NCBI GenBank assembly: GCA_903868125.1
Contig: CAIPUE010000002.1
Location: 1 to 64,000 of the forward strand
Direction: 5' to 3'
Origin: an uncultured bacterium
Lineage (GTDB): Bacteria > Cyanobacteriota > Vampirovibrionia > Gastranaerophilales > Gastranaerophilaceae
Length of the DNA stretch: 64,000 nt
In this document: positions 1 to 9,918 of the stretch, one piece after another
Layout: each line of letters begins with the position of its first letter
Numbering within the stretch: the first letter of the stretch is position 1
Made by a program: the position numbers and the translations under genes
Notes under the pieces: model-generated
Seen by the model: the letters and a program-made list of their open reading frames with translations, nothing else
What the model was told of the DNA's origin: nothing
Database searches by the model: none

Positions 1-78
1 ACGTTTATCAGTATCAACTGAAACATTATTTTGTCGTCTGTCTACACTTTTTAATTCCACAACAATTCCTTTAATCAC
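1..78 (-). CDS. 5' end of an unknown gene, cut by window edge
   Basis: Reading leftwards from a GTG at 78 the frame is open for 26 codons to the window edge and begins VIKGIVVELKSVD. TTG at 81 and GTG at 84 are in-frame alternatives. It lies downstream of the GH57 terminator hairpin, which fits a new transcript starting here, and an AT-rich TATATT lies just upstream of the possible starts. There is no clear Shine-Dalgarno and too little protein to name a family, so this is tentative. Confidence 0.3.
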   Translation of the reverse strand, partial: MIKGIVVELKSVDRRQNNVSVDTDKR

Positions 79-175
79 CAACACATATTAATATAAAGTA
101 TTTTCGTGAGGAAAAATTGCCTAAGAGGACACGGAATAATTAGAAATTTTTCCGCAGCCTCTAAATTAGTAAAGA

Positions 176-217
176 AAATAGGCGGGGTTTTGGAAATTTC
201 CAAAACCCCGCCTATTT
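176..217 (-). terminator. 42-bp perfect palindrome, probable terminator of the GH57 gene
   Basis: Positions 176-217 form an uninterrupted palindrome (arms AATAGGCGGGGTTTTGGAAA and its complement) about 19 bp past the stop of the branching-enzyme gene. The GC-rich stem flanked by A/T runs on both sides suits rho-independent termination in either direction. Confidence 0.75.
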
Positions 218-235
218 GTTAGATTGTGTAATGCC

Positions 236-1954
236 TTATTCGTACAAAGGACTTAATTTCGCTTCTTGTTGAGGGATTTTTCCTTCTTCAATCGGCAAAT
301 ATACTCTGTAATCGATTACTTCAAAACAGTTATCTATTGCTTCTACAGATTTTAAATACTCCTCGTCAATAGATTTGCTTTCAATCATATCAGCGATTTT
401 TTCAAACCTTTCAACATGTTCTCTGAACCTGTCCGTAGCATAGTCTTTCGCCTGCCAAGTTGTAATCAAAAACGGCCAATCCGAGCTTTGGAGCAACAGA
501 TTTTCTCTTGCCAACTGGTTAAGTGCTCTGGAAAGTAACTTATCAGAAGGAATTTGCTCATATTTTGAAACAACTTCAGTTATTCTTTTTTCACAAGAGT
601 GAATAATAGGCCACATCCATTCTGTCAAATTATTTTGCCATACGTAGAAGTGTCCGCCTTGTCCCCAAGAGCTTTCAGGGATTTGGATAGCCTCTGTCGG
701 CGGGTGTGCGTGTAAATATTCACAAGCAGTAAGTCTTTCGACCTCAGGCAGGTAGTTGTTTAACTTCTTGATGACCTGTTTAATGAATTCCACACCTTCA
801 AACCACCAGTGTCCGAACAATTCGGTATCAAAAGAAACCATGATAAGCCCTTCTTTGCCGGTTGCTGTTTTATAATCGTTCAACTGATGATAAAGCATTG
901 TTGTGTAATGATCTGAATTTTCATTAATTTTATTTAAAGCCAAAACGGGATCATAAAGCATTTTATCACCTAAATCAGTCGTTGAAGAAGTTATTCTCCA
1001 GTAGTGTGCGCCTGATTTATCATCTTTTTTATGGAATTCTCTGAAACAACCGTCTCCAGGGTATCCCTCAGCAGCTGACCAAACCTGATATCCTGCCTTA
1101 TCATTTCTGCCCATAACCGCAACTTGCGCGTCAGGTAACCAGTAAGCCGAATATGTATCATAGCCTGTAATTTCTCTTTCAGGTAAAGGAATATATTCAA
1201 TATTTCCATAAACCCCGATTACACGGCGATTTCCGATTGAATTTCCGCCTTCAATAACATGAGATTCCGTGAAGAAATATTCAATGTCGTTGTTTTGAAG
1301 TGTAACTTCAAGTGCAGGACGCCATTTTTTCTCGCCATCTGTACCGATATATTCATATCCTTGTCTGTAAGCACATTCAGGAAGCCAAGCTCCGCATGCT
1401 TTTTGTCCGAAAAGTTTTTTTGTTGTATCTTGACCGACTTTAAATTGAGCATTTAAGTTGTTATCAGTTGCCAACAACGGTGAAAATCCGTGTGTAGCGC
1501 CTGATGTCGTAATTTCAATACATCCAAGATCTTGATATTTTTTGAAATTTCCGATTAAATCTTTTCCGTATTTGTTGATAAAAGTATCTTTAACATGGTT
1601 AAACCAATCGAAATAATATTTTGCGAGGTATTTCAAATGTTGGGAATGCGTAACGCTCGGGTCGGGATATCTTTTCAAATCCTTTGCTATTGCTTCTATT
1701 CTGTCATCCAAAAATTGAATAAATCCATCTTTTAAATGGTCATCTGTCAACTGTTCTGCCAAAATCGGTGTGATACCGATTGTTAATTTTGCTTTAATTC
1801 CTTCTTCATAAAGTTCAGCTATTGCGTTCAATAGCGGAATATATGTTTCAGCCATACATTCATAAAGGTTTTCTTCCCCGAAAGGCCACATGCCGGCTTT
1901 TCTGTAATAAGGGAGGTGGCTGTGTAACATGAATACGAATTGTCCTACTGACAT
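236..1954 (-). CDS. GH57 1,4-alpha-glucan branching enzyme-like protein
   Basis: A 572-residue glycoside hydrolase family 57 protein, probably a cytoplasmic glycogen branching enzyme that transfers alpha-1,4 chains to alpha-1,6 positions. The family motifs appear in order: HSHLPY (11-16), WLPECAY with the expected nucleophile Glu near 193, FDTELFGHWW with the expected acid/base Asp near 376, then SSWGQGGHF near 430 and a C-terminal SSDWPFLITTW block. The ATG at 1954 is preferred because GGAGG sits five bases before it; an ATG four codons upstream would put that GGAGG inside the gene. It appears monocistronic with its own terminator. Amylase or 4-alpha-glucanotransferase activity cannot be excluded from sequence alone. 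Confidence 0.87.
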   Translation of the reverse strand: MSVGQFVFMLHSHLPYYRKAGMWPFGEENLYECMAETYIPLLNAIAELYEEGIKAKLTIGITPILAEQLTDDHLKDGFIQFLDDRIEAIAKDLKRYPDPSVTHSQHLKYLAKYYFDWFNHVKDTFINKYGKDLIGNFKKYQDLGCIEITTSGATHGFSPLLATDNNLNAQFKVGQDTTKKLFGQKACGAWLPECAYRQGYEYIGTDGEKKWRPALEVTLQNNDIEYFFTESHVIEGGNSIGNRRVIGVYGNIEYIPLPEREITGYDTYSAYWLPDAQVAVMGRNDKAGYQVWSAAEGYPGDGCFREFHKKDDKSGAHYWRITSSTTDLGDKMLYDPVLALNKINENSDHYTTMLYHQLNDYKTATGKEGLIMVSFDTELFGHWWFEGVEFIKQVIKKLNNYLPEVERLTACEYLHAHPPTEAIQIPESSWGQGGHFYVWQNNLTEWMWPIIHSCEKRITEVVSKYEQIPSDKLLSRALNQLARENLLLQSSDWPFLITTWQAKDYATDRFREHVERFEKIADMIESKSIDEEYLKSVEAIDNCFEVIDYRVYLPIEEGKIPQQEAKLSPLYE

Positions 1955-2004
1955 TTTTGCCTCCATTCTTTTTTAAACGGTTTGTACTTTATTATCTTAC
2001 AATA

Positions 2005-2023
2005 CTATATAATATTTATATAG
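2005..2023. promoter_or_regulatory. AT-rich palindrome upstream of the GH57 gene
   Basis: CTATATAA-TAT-TTATATAG is a perfect 8-bp inverted repeat 50 bp upstream of the GH57 start. It could hold a promoter or an operator; no clean -35/-10 pair stands out. Confidence 0.3.
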
Positions 2024-2115
2024 CACAATCGGTTATAAAATATAATCCTTTAGAACTAATTCTTTCGAATAATGTTACAAAATTTAAAGAAATTGACACG
2101 AGAAATGTCATGCTT

Positions 2116-3357
2116 TTATTCCTCTCTCATTTTGATGCTTTCGCCAAGAAGTGAAAATCCGCCGTTTGAAACGACAACCTCGCCTTTTTTCAAGCCTGAT
2201 TTGACTTCGGAGTATTTATCGTTATGTTGTCCTATTACAACTTTGCGCTCCTCATAGGTATGTGGTTTTACTTCTACATAAGCAAAATTGTAATCGCCGT
2301 ACTTTTGCAACGCTCCGTTTGGTACCGCCAAGGCCTCTACTTCACCGATATCTACAACCATTTCTGCGTACATATTGGGCTTCAAAGTAAAATCCTTGTT
2401 TGGAATATCTGCGATAACCTCCAAAGTTTTTCTTTCCGTATCAAGCATGGATGCTACGTAAGAAAGCTTACCTTTCACAGTTTCGGAATGTGATTTGATA
2501 GAAGTTTCCGCATGCGTGTCTTCAAAAACACCGATAACGTTTTGACCAATCTTAAGTAACGGAGCATCTTTTTCAAAAGCATACCCGACAAGCCAAATTG
2601 TGGACAAATCTGCGATATTAAAAAGTTCTCTGTTTTGATTGATAATCTCACCCGGATTAACGAGCCTGTTAAGAACAACACCGTTTTTGTTTGAGTAAAG
2701 AGTTATGTAAGGATAAATTCTTTTTGTACTTATTGCTCTGTTGATAGTACTTCCGCTTCCGCCATAAAGAGCTACCCTTTGAGCATAAACTTGTACCAAA
2801 GTATTTCTCTGAACTCTTAGGGAATCCAAATTAGCTTTGTCCTTGAGCATTTGTGCGTAAGCTATTTGATATTCTGACTTAGAGGAAATTCCCTCATGAA
2901 AAAGCATAGTTTCTCGGTGATAACTTTGAACCGAAAGATTGTACTGTGCCGTCATTTGTTTTACATTCGAATCGGCATAAATATACTTATCCAAAAAATC
3001 TAATTGGATTTGTCCAATCGCATCGGATTTTATCTGAATTAATGTCTGTCCTTTTTTAACAATGTCCCCCGGCTCAACAAAAACCTCAATAACTTTCCCG
3101 TCAATGGGGGCGTAAGTTCTATCCAGAAGCTTTTGCATAGCCTTAAATTGCGCAGGAATAGTTATTCTTAATTGAAGCAGTTGTTCTTTAAGCGTTTCAG
3201 TTTCGATTTTGGCATTTTTTTCTTGTTCTGCATCCAGTGTGATTCGTTTAACTTCCGGCAAATCTTTTTTATCATGCTTAAAACCACATCCTGAAATATT
3301 TATGGCTATGAATAAAATAAGTAAAATATTTACCAATTTAATTACTGATTTTTGCAT
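2116..3357 (-). CDS. RND efflux periplasmic adaptor lipoprotein (HlyD/CusB type)
   Basis: A 413-residue membrane-fusion protein that would bridge the RND pump to the outer-membrane channel. The N-terminus is a lipoprotein signal ending in ISGC, so the mature protein should be lipid-anchored at Cys24. A biotinyl-lipoyl-like segment (DRTYAPIDGKVIEVFVEPGD, about 82-101) is followed by an alpha-helical hairpin and beta-barrel regions, as in the family. AAGGAGC precedes the ATG. Its first 16 bp overlap the end of the pump gene, so it is the last gene of a channel-pump-adaptor operon. The metal-binding Met/His N-terminal stretches seen in some CusB proteins are absent, so the substrate is unknown. 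Confidence 0.88.
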   Translation of the reverse strand: MQKSVIKLVNILLILFIAINISGCGFKHDKKDLPEVKRITLDAEQEKNAKIETETLKEQLLQLRITIPAQFKAMQKLLDRTYAPIDGKVIEVFVEPGDIVKKGQTLIQIKSDAIGQIQLDFLDKYIYADSNVKQMTAQYNLSVQSYHRETMLFHEGISSKSEYQIAYAQMLKDKANLDSLRVQRNTLVQVYAQRVALYGGSGSTINRAISTKRIYPYITLYSNKNGVVLNRLVNPGEIINQNRELFNIADLSTIWLVGYAFEKDAPLLKIGQNVIGVFEDTHAETSIKSHSETVKGKLSYVASMLDTERKTLEVIADIPNKDFTLKPNMYAEMVVDIGEVEALAVPNGALQKYGDYNFAYVEVKPHTYEERKVVIGQHNDKYSEVKSGLKKGEVVVSNGGFSLLGESIKMREE

Positions 3358-6300
3358 TTATTGCTCCTTTTTGTTAGGTTTTTATCACATATAATTATTT
3401 TAAATAAAAGCGGAATTAAAAATATTCTAAACGCTGTTCCAAAAGCAATCCCGCCGATGATTGTTATCGCAAAAGGTTTTTGGCTTTGCGCACCTATATC
3501 ATTTGACATCGCCGCAGGCAACAGCCCTAAAATAACAATGCTTGCAGTTATCAACACAGGGCGAAGTTTTTGTACCGAACCTTTTATTAATGCCTCTGTT
3601 TTGTCAGGATACATTTTTCTGTGCTTTATTAATGAAGACAAAATTATCGCTCCGTTTTGGATGGAAACCCCGATTGCTGCAATAAATCCGACTCCTGCAG
3701 AAATTGAAAAATAAGTATGCGTCAAGAATAAGGCAAATACACACCCCGTAACGGTAACAATGATTGAAGACATTGCAATCAAAACATAATAAATATTTTT
3801 ATATTCTATGTACAAAATTCCTGCGACAATTAAAATTGTTATTGGTAAAATTATTGCAAGCCTTCTATTCGCCTCTTTTTGGTTTTCTGATTGCCCGCTC
3901 CATTTAAGTCTATAATTATCGGGAAGTTGCATTTTTTTGTTCAATATTTTTTGTGCTTCCTTTACAGTTGAACCCAAGTCTCTTCCTCTTATATTAAATC
4001 TGATTACGGCAACTCTTGAATTTTCGCTTCTGCTGATAACCATAGCTCCGCTGGTTGTAACGACTTCCGTAACATTTGCAAGCGGAACAGATATTCCGTC
4101 GGTAGTTTTTACGATAATATTTTCGATTTTTCTGTATGTATTTCTATCAGACGGTTCTAGGCGCAAAAATACATTGAATCTCTTTTCACCCTCAATAACT
4201 TGAGTTGCGTTCTTTCCTCCGATAGCTATTTCAATAACCTTTTGCACATCATCACTTCTAAGCCCGTAACGACCTGCTTTTTCTCTGTTAATCCTTATTT
4301 GATACTGTGGTTGTCCTATAATCTGATCGCAAGTCAAATCAACTATACCCTTGACTCCCTTTAAAAGTGACATACTTTTATCCAAGAATTTTTGAAGTTC
4401 GTACAAATCTGTTCCATAAATCTTCAAAACCACCTGCCCTTTTGAACCCGAAACGGCCTCCTCAACATTATCCTGAATATATTGGGTAAAATAAGTCGTA
4501 ATCCCCGGAATTTCAGCCAATTGTTTAGACATATCTTCAATCAATTTTTCTTTGTTTTTATGCCACTTCCAACGCCAATGTTCTGCAAGCTTCAAATCAA
4601 CCGAATTTTCAATATTACTTAACAAATTCGGTTCTGTTCCGTCATCAGAGGAACCTATTTGAGAAACTATGCTTTTTACCTCAGGATATTTAAGAATAGT
4701 TTCCCTTATCTGCTTTGCAATTTCAACCGAATGTGCGATTGTCGTACTCCTTGGCAAAATCGTTGCACGAATCCAAATATTTCCTTCGTCAAGATTTGGT
4801 AAAAATTCAGAACCCATTGTTGAGAAAAGAACTACGCTTAAAGCAAATAAACCAATGACGGCACCGAGCAACCTTTTTGGGTGGTTAAAAACTTTAACCA
4901 AAGTCTTTTCGTACCATAACGTTATTTTTTTGAAAAATTTGTTTTCTTTTTCCACGACCTTACCGTTTGGCATAAACAAGGACGAAAGACCCGTCAGCAA
5001 AAACAGTGACGACAAAACAGCACCCATAAGAGCAAAGCCCATAGTAAAAGCCAAAGGATGAAATAATTTCCCTGCGACACCATTGAACGCAAATATCGGC
5101 AAGAAACAACAGAAAATAATAAAAGTGGAAAAAGCTATAACTCCGCCGACTTCTCTTGTTGCCTTATAAATTAAGGCATCTTTTTTCTGTATCGTTAAAT
5201 CACCTTTGTATTCCGAAAGGCATCTGAAAATGTTTTCCATCAATATAATAGAACAATCTACCAAAATCCCGAAATCCACAGCCCCCATGCTCAGTAAATT
5301 TGCGGGGATAGAAAATATATTAAACATAAAAAAAGCAAAACATAAAGCAAGCGGAATAACCAACGAAGCTATTAAAGTTACCCTTAAATCCAAAGTAAAC
5401 GCAAAGAGAACAATAACAACAAAAACAATACCCAAAACAACGTTATGCCCGATGGTATTCATTGTGTTTTTGATTAAGACTTCTCTGTCGTAAAACGGAA
5501 CAATATGAACGCCTTTTGGTAACGCAGCCTGAATCGCAGGCAAATGGGCTTTAATATTTTTCATTGTATCGCTCGGATTCTCGCCTTTTCTCATAAGGAC
5601 AGTGCCTTCCGGGATATCATCCTCATGATTTTTTCCGAATTGTCCCAATCTTATCGGAGGACCAATATCTATAATGGCAACATCTTTAACCCTGATTGGA
5701 ATTCCATTTCGAGATTCTATAACTGTCTCTCCGATGCTGTTCGCATCTGTATACAACCCCAAACCTCTTATAATAAATGCCTGATTATTAATCCCGACAT
5801 AATTCCCGCCGCCTGTCGAATTAGAAGCACTTATCGCATCGAAAATTTCGCCCACATCCAAATTGTAAAACCGTATTTTTTCTTGATTCAATGTAATTCT
5901 ATAAGTCTTAACAGGGCCGCCAAAACTACAAACCCCTATAACACCAGGGATTTGTTTAAATAATTTTTCCAACTGCCAATTTTGGATTGTTTTTAATGTC
6001 ATCGGACTATAATAATCAGATTGTAAAGTATAACGATAGATTTCACCTATAGCAGAAGAATCGGGTCCAAGTTCAGGTTTCACTCCGGCAGGCAAATCCG
6101 TACCGTAAATACGTTCCAAAACCTGTTGTCTTATCAAGGGTGAATTTATGGTAGGAATATCATCAAACACGACTTTTATCATTGAAAGTCCGAATATTGA
6201 GGTCGAATAAAGTTTTCTCTCATGCGGAATTCCGTTTAATTCTTTTTCCAAAGGAATTGTTGCAAGACGCTCAACATCTTCTGCACTTTTGCCGGGCATT

Positions 6301-6464
6301 TTGGTAATTACCTGTACAGTAGGGTTTGTGAAGTCGGGATAAGCTTCTGTATCAAGGTGCTGAAGACAATAACCCCCCACAGCCAAAAGCGTTATAGTCA
6401 AGCTGACCGAAAGGTATTTTTTGGTTATAAATTGCTTTGTTACTTTTTTAAAAAACTTATCCAT
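3342..6464 (-). CDS. CusA/CzcA-type heavy-metal RND efflux pump
   Basis: A 1040-residue proton-driven inner-membrane transporter of the heavy-metal RND family. The fourth membrane segment reads GAVDFGILVDCSIILMEN and keeps the three acidic residues (D397, D403, E410) with the spacing of CzcA D402/D408/E415, used for proton relay. The N-terminal TM and the AYPDFTNPTVQV block are also typical of CzcA/CusA. It overlaps the channel gene by 8 bp and the adaptor gene by 16 bp, implying translational coupling. No metal-responsive regulator lies beside the operon. The transported ion (Cu/Ag versus Co/Zn/Cd) cannot be decided here. Confidence 0.92.
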   Translation of the reverse strand: MDKFFKKVTKQFITKKYLSVSLTITLLAVGGYCLQHLDTEAYPDFTNPTVQVITKMPGKSAEDVERLATIPLEKELNGIPHERKLYSTSIFGLSMIKVVFDDIPTINSPLIRQQVLERIYGTDLPAGVKPELGPDSSAIGEIYRYTLQSDYYSPMTLKTIQNWQLEKLFKQIPGVIGVCSFGGPVKTYRITLNQEKIRFYNLDVGEIFDAISASNSTGGGNYVGINNQAFIIRGLGLYTDANSIGETVIESRNGIPIRVKDVAIIDIGPPIRLGQFGKNHEDDIPEGTVLMRKGENPSDTMKNIKAHLPAIQAALPKGVHIVPFYDREVLIKNTMNTIGHNVVLGIVFVVIVLFAFTLDLRVTLIASLVIPLALCFAFFMFNIFSIPANLLSMGAVDFGILVDCSIILMENIFRCLSEYKGDLTIQKKDALIYKATREVGGVIAFSTFIIFCCFLPIFAFNGVAGKLFHPLAFTMGFALMGAVLSSLFLLTGLSSLFMPNGKVVEKENKFFKKITLWYEKTLVKVFNHPKRLLGAVIGLFALSVVLFSTMGSEFLPNLDEGNIWIRATILPRSTTIAHSVEIAKQIRETILKYPEVKSIVSQIGSSDDGTEPNLLSNIENSVDLKLAEHWRWKWHKNKEKLIEDMSKQLAEIPGITTYFTQYIQDNVEEAVSGSKGQVVLKIYGTDLYELQKFLDKSMSLLKGVKGIVDLTCDQIIGQPQYQIRINREKAGRYGLRSDDVQKVIEIAIGGKNATQVIEGEKRFNVFLRLEPSDRNTYRKIENIIVKTTDGISVPLANVTEVVTTSGAMVISRSENSRVAVIRFNIRGRDLGSTVKEAQKILNKKMQLPDNYRLKWSGQSENQKEANRRLAIILPITILIVAGILYIEYKNIYYVLIAMSSIIVTVTGCVFALFLTHTYFSISAGVGFIAAIGVSIQNGAIILSSLIKHRKMYPDKTEALIKGSVQKLRPVLITASIVILGLLPAAMSNDIGAQSQKPFAITIIGGIAFGTAFRIFLIPLLFKIIICDKNLTKRSNKCKNQ

Positions 6465-7854
6465 TTAATTTAAGTTCCTCATCGTTAACTTCTCTCAAAA
6501 CATTTACCCAATAATTGTAATACTCTGCAAGTGCAGTTGTATAGTTCATTATGATTAATTTATACGATTGCTGAACAAAAATAAAATCCGTCATGCTGGA
6601 TTTTCCCACTTCATAGCTTCTTTTAGCCATGTTTAAAAATTGTCTGGATTCAGCCAAAAGGACATCCGTGTAATAATTCAAATTATTCTGCGCGGTTACA
6701 AATTCATCATAAGCCGAATGTAAATTCATAAACGCCTGCTTTTTTAAGCTATCATAAGCCAGTTGTTTTTGTTCCACTTGAAGTTTCGCATTTTTAATTT
6801 CAGGAGAATACTGATAAAGTAATGGAATATTTGTAATATTGCCCATAACATAAGCCCCTTGAGCCAAAGTATTACTTGTCGCAAGTTGCGGCGGTACAAA
6901 CATATATCCTGCGCCGAGTTCAATGTCAGGTATTCTCTGCCTTATCGTAACTACAAGATTTTTTTGGGCAACGTCAATATCTTTTTGGGCATTTTTCAAA
7001 TCAAGCCTCTTTTGAAGAGCAATATCAAAAAGCTCCTCGAAAGTCGGCATTTTTTCGGTTGATTTGGGCGTAAGCAATGCTATAAATTTATTTTGTTCAG
7101 GCAAATAATCTTCCTGTGAATCGTAATTTTTAGAATTCAAAAGTCTGTTAAAATTATATCTTGCAACATAAACCTGTGTATTTGCCGAATTAACATTTAT
7201 CAAAAGTTGATTCAAGGTCATTTTTGCATGGATTACGTCCATCTCCGGTACTGCCCCGAGTTCATATTTTCTTTGAGAAATCATTGCCAGTTCCTGTAAC
7301 AATTTTCGGTGCTCATTCAAAATTTTCAACATTGATTTTGCCGTGACCAAATCAACATAAGCTTGCCTTACATCCAGTCTCAAAGTTAATTCCGCAAGTG
7401 CGACATTACCTTTGGTTAATTCCAAGTTTGATTTTGCCAAATTCTTTCTGGGGCCTCTTTTTGCAATATCAATGGGGAAAATAAGCCCTGCATTGTTCGG
7501 GTTATCGGTGGCAGCTTTTCCAAGGTTAAAGAATGAGATAAAAGAAGGGTTTCTTAGCCTGTTTGCAGATTTTATACTGTTTTTTGCAATATCAATATTT
7601 AAACGATTTCCCTTAATATCAAGATTATGGCTCAGCGCATAATCAATAGCTTCAGGCATGGAAATTTTTTCATAAGTAGGAATTTCCGCAGAAGTTTGTG
7701 CCACCAAAGGTTTTGTCGGCTCAACCGCTTTTTGAATCGGCATTATTGTAAACTCTTTCTGTCCTTCGTTCAAAGGTGTTGGAGTTTCATCTGCACTTGA
7801 AAAATTAGTTGATAAAGTGAAAAATATTATGAATAAATATAAATATTTCTTCAT
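6457..7854 (-). CDS. TolC/CusC-like outer-membrane efflux protein
   Basis: A 465-residue outer-membrane factor with a Sec signal peptide (about residues 1-21, ending near FSSADE). The body is long alpha-helical and coiled-coil, with the duplicated TolC-family organisation (repeats starting near IDYALSHNLDIKGN and FDIALQKRLDLKNAQK). It is the first gene of the efflux operon and overlaps the pump gene by 8 bp. Together the three genes would form a tripartite envelope-spanning exporter, which implies a diderm cell. No strong Shine-Dalgarno is visible; GGGAG lies about 12 bp upstream. Confidence 0.88.
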   Translation of the reverse strand: MKKYLYLFIIFFTLSTNFSSADETPTPLNEGQKEFTIMPIQKAVEPTKPLVAQTSAEIPTYEKISMPEAIDYALSHNLDIKGNRLNIDIAKNSIKSANRLRNPSFISFFNLGKAATDNPNNAGLIFPIDIAKRGPRKNLAKSNLELTKGNVALAELTLRLDVRQAYVDLVTAKSMLKILNEHRKLLQELAMISQRKYELGAVPEMDVIHAKMTLNQLLINVNSANTQVYVARYNFNRLLNSKNYDSQEDYLPEQNKFIALLTPKSTEKMPTFEELFDIALQKRLDLKNAQKDIDVAQKNLVVTIRQRIPDIELGAGYMFVPPQLATSNTLAQGAYVMGNITNIPLLYQYSPEIKNAKLQVEQKQLAYDSLKKQAFMNLHSAYDEFVTAQNNLNYYTDVLLAESRQFLNMAKRSYEVGKSSMTDFIFVQQSYKLIIMNYTTALAEYYNYWVNVLREVNDEELKLNG

Positions 7855-8040
7855 TAACGTTTAAATGTCTCCCTACTCTGCTTATTTATTTTCAATATTA
7901 GCACTAACAAAAAAGAATGTGAAGAATGAGAGGTGCAAGGTCAGGGCAAATTTATTAAAATCATTTTATCCTTAATCGTGAGACAATTCTTGATGTGTTA
8001 TTATTTTAATGTACAAAGATAAATATCGGGAGGAAGTATT

Positions 8041-8826
8041 TTGTCAACCAAGCTTTATTTTTTTGAATGTGGAACGCTTAAAAGCCAAAAACATTTGTTT
8101 ACTCTTAACAAAGATGTAGGAAAACCTTTTGAAGTCCCTGTCCCGTTTTTTTTAATTCAACATAACGGTAAAAATATACTTTTTGATACGGGAAACGCTT
8201 TGGAAGTTTCGCAAGATGCCCAAAAACATTGGGGGGATGTTATCAGTGTTTATTATCCTGTGATGGATGAAAAACAGTATGTTGTAAACCAGCTTCAAGA
8301 ATTAGGTATTAAACCTGAAGAAATTGATTATGTGATACTTTCGCATTTACACCTTGACCATGCGGGCGGCGTCGGATGTTTTCCCAACGCTAAATATATT
8401 GTTCATAAAAAAGAACGGGAATGGGCATTTTCCCTCGAATGTACACAAAAAACAGCCTACATCACAAAAGATATAGACAAAAATATAGACTGGCTTGAAC
8501 TTGAGAATGAATTTGAAGAAGAATACGATTTGTTTGATGATGGGGCAGTTCAAATTTATCCGACCTTTGGACATACTCCGGGGCATATTTCAGTGTTGGT
8601 GCAACTGCAAAATTCAAAATCAATGTTTTTGACGAGTGACAGCTGCTACACGGAAGAAAACCTCAACGATAATATTCCGCCGGGGCTTGTTTGGGACTCA
8701 GAAGCCTCGATTAAGACAATGAACCTGATAAGAAAACTGCAGGACGAAAAAAACGTCGAGATTATCGCGGGTCACGACCCTTTGGCTTGGAAAAGATTTA
8801 AAAAAGCACCGCAGTATTATTCGTAA
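8041..8826 (+). CDS. metallo-beta-lactamase-fold hydrolase, N-acyl homoserine lactonase-like
   Basis: A 261-residue MBL-fold enzyme starting at TTG, with GGGAGG a few bases upstream. The di-metal ligands are present: HLHLDH (H102, H104, D106, H107), GHTPGH (H178), LTSD (D200) and GHDP (H245). This ligand spacing is that of the AiiA/AhlD lactonase family, which opens the lactone ring of acyl-homoserine-lactone signals. Family membership is well supported; the true substrate is not, since related MBL proteins hydrolyse other lactones or esters. It is monocistronic and convergent with mtnA. Confidence 0.75.
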   Translation: MSTKLYFFECGTLKSQKHLFTLNKDVGKPFEVPVPFFLIQHNGKNILFDTGNALEVSQDAQKHWGDVISVYYPVMDEKQYVVNQLQELGIKPEEIDYVILSHLHLDHAGGVGCFPNAKYIVHKKEREWAFSLECTQKTAYITKDIDKNIDWLELENEFEEEYDLFDDGAVQIYPTFGHTPGHISVLVQLQNSKSMFLTSDSCYTEENLNDNIPPGLVWDSEASIKTMNLIRKLQDEKNVEIIAGHDPLAWKRFKKAPQYYS

Positions 8827-8870
8827 AAAATGGGGTGAAAGTATTTTTCCACCGACACAGGGTCAATTCT

Positions 8871-9914
8871 CTAAATTTCTAAAAACGCCTTTTTAATGGA
8901 ATCTTTATAATCAGGTTTCAAAATACCGACTTCAGTAATAATTCCTGTAATAAGCTCGTTTGGAGTTACATCAAATCCGGGGTTGATTATATTTACACCC
9001 TCGGCACAAATCCTTTTGCCGTTAATATGCGTGACTTCCTCATGTGAACGCTCTTCAATCGGAATTTCTGCCCCAGTTTTAATGTTTACATCAATCGTTG
9101 ACAAAGGTGCTGCTACATAAAACGGAACATTATGATACTTTGCTGCAATAGCAACTGTATAAGTACCTATTTTGTTCGCCGTATCGCCGTTTGCTGCAAT
9201 TCTGTCAGCCCCGACTACAACCATATCAATCATCCCCTTGTTCATAAAATATGAACACATGCCATCCGTAATCAAGGTTACGGGAATTTTATCCATGACG
9301 AGTTCAAACGTCGTAATCCTCGCACCCTGTTGTCTAGGGCGGGTCTCATCCGCAAAAACCTGAACGGTATTATCCTTTGCATAAGCCGAACGAACCACAC
9401 CAAGTGCCGTTCCATAACCTACCGTAGCCAATGCACCTGCGTTGCAGTGGGTCAAGATAGTTGCCGATTTCGGAACGACTTCGGCTCCAAAATCACCTAT
9501 TTTTTTGTTGATTTCAATATCTTCATCTTCTAATTTTTGCCCGTGCTTAGCCAATTCTTCGACAATTCCTTTAATATCTGAATTTGAATTTTTTATCAGC
9601 TCGATTTGTTTTTCAACCGCCCAACGTAAATTAACCGCCGTAGGACGAGAACTCGCCAAATAGCGCGCTTTTTTAATCAATTCTGAAATAAACTTTTCTC
9701 TTGATAAATTTTCTTTCTCCAACTCAATAGCATAAAGCGAAACCCCTTGTGCTCCGGCAATCCCAATCGCAGGTGCCCCGCGAACAATCATTGTCTGAAT
9801 CGCATCATACATTTCTTGTCCTGTTTTTATATCAACGTATTTCAACTCGTACGGTACAACCGTTTGATCCACCATCCGAGAAACATTGTTTATCCATTCT
9901 ATAGTCTTTTTCAT
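8871..9914 (-). CDS. mtnA: S-methyl-5-thioribose-1-phosphate isomerase
   Basis: A 347-residue enzyme of the methionine salvage pathway that isomerises methylthioribose-1-phosphate to the ribulose form. The diagnostic blocks are RGAPAIGIAGAQG (45-57), THCNAG with the catalytic Cys near 157, ADETRPRQQGARIT and GADRIAANGD with the catalytic Asp near 237. The length fits MtnA rather than the related eIF2B-like subunits. No other salvage gene is adjacent. The Shine-Dalgarno (GAGGTG) is the last part of a dispersed repeat that fills the upstream spacer. Confidence 0.93.
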   Translation of the reverse strand: MKKTIEWINNVSRMVDQTVVPYELKYVDIKTGQEMYDAIQTMIVRGAPAIGIAGAQGVSLYAIELEKENLSREKFISELIKKARYLASSRPTAVNLRWAVEKQIELIKNSNSDIKGIVEELAKHGQKLEDEDIEINKKIGDFGAEVVPKSATILTHCNAGALATVGYGTALGVVRSAYAKDNTVQVFADETRPRQQGARITTFELVMDKIPVTLITDGMCSYFMNKGMIDMVVVGADRIAANGDTANKIGTYTVAIAAKYHNVPFYVAAPLSTIDVNIKTGAEIPIEERSHEEVTHINGKRICAEGVNIINPGFDVTPNELITGIITEVGILKPDYKDSIKKAFLEI

Positions 9915-9918
9915 TTTT

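Noticed and set aside
7855-8040. Metal-responsive operator for the efflux operon
   Set aside because: No convincing palindrome or known operator sequence could be recognised upstream of the outer-membrane channel gene.
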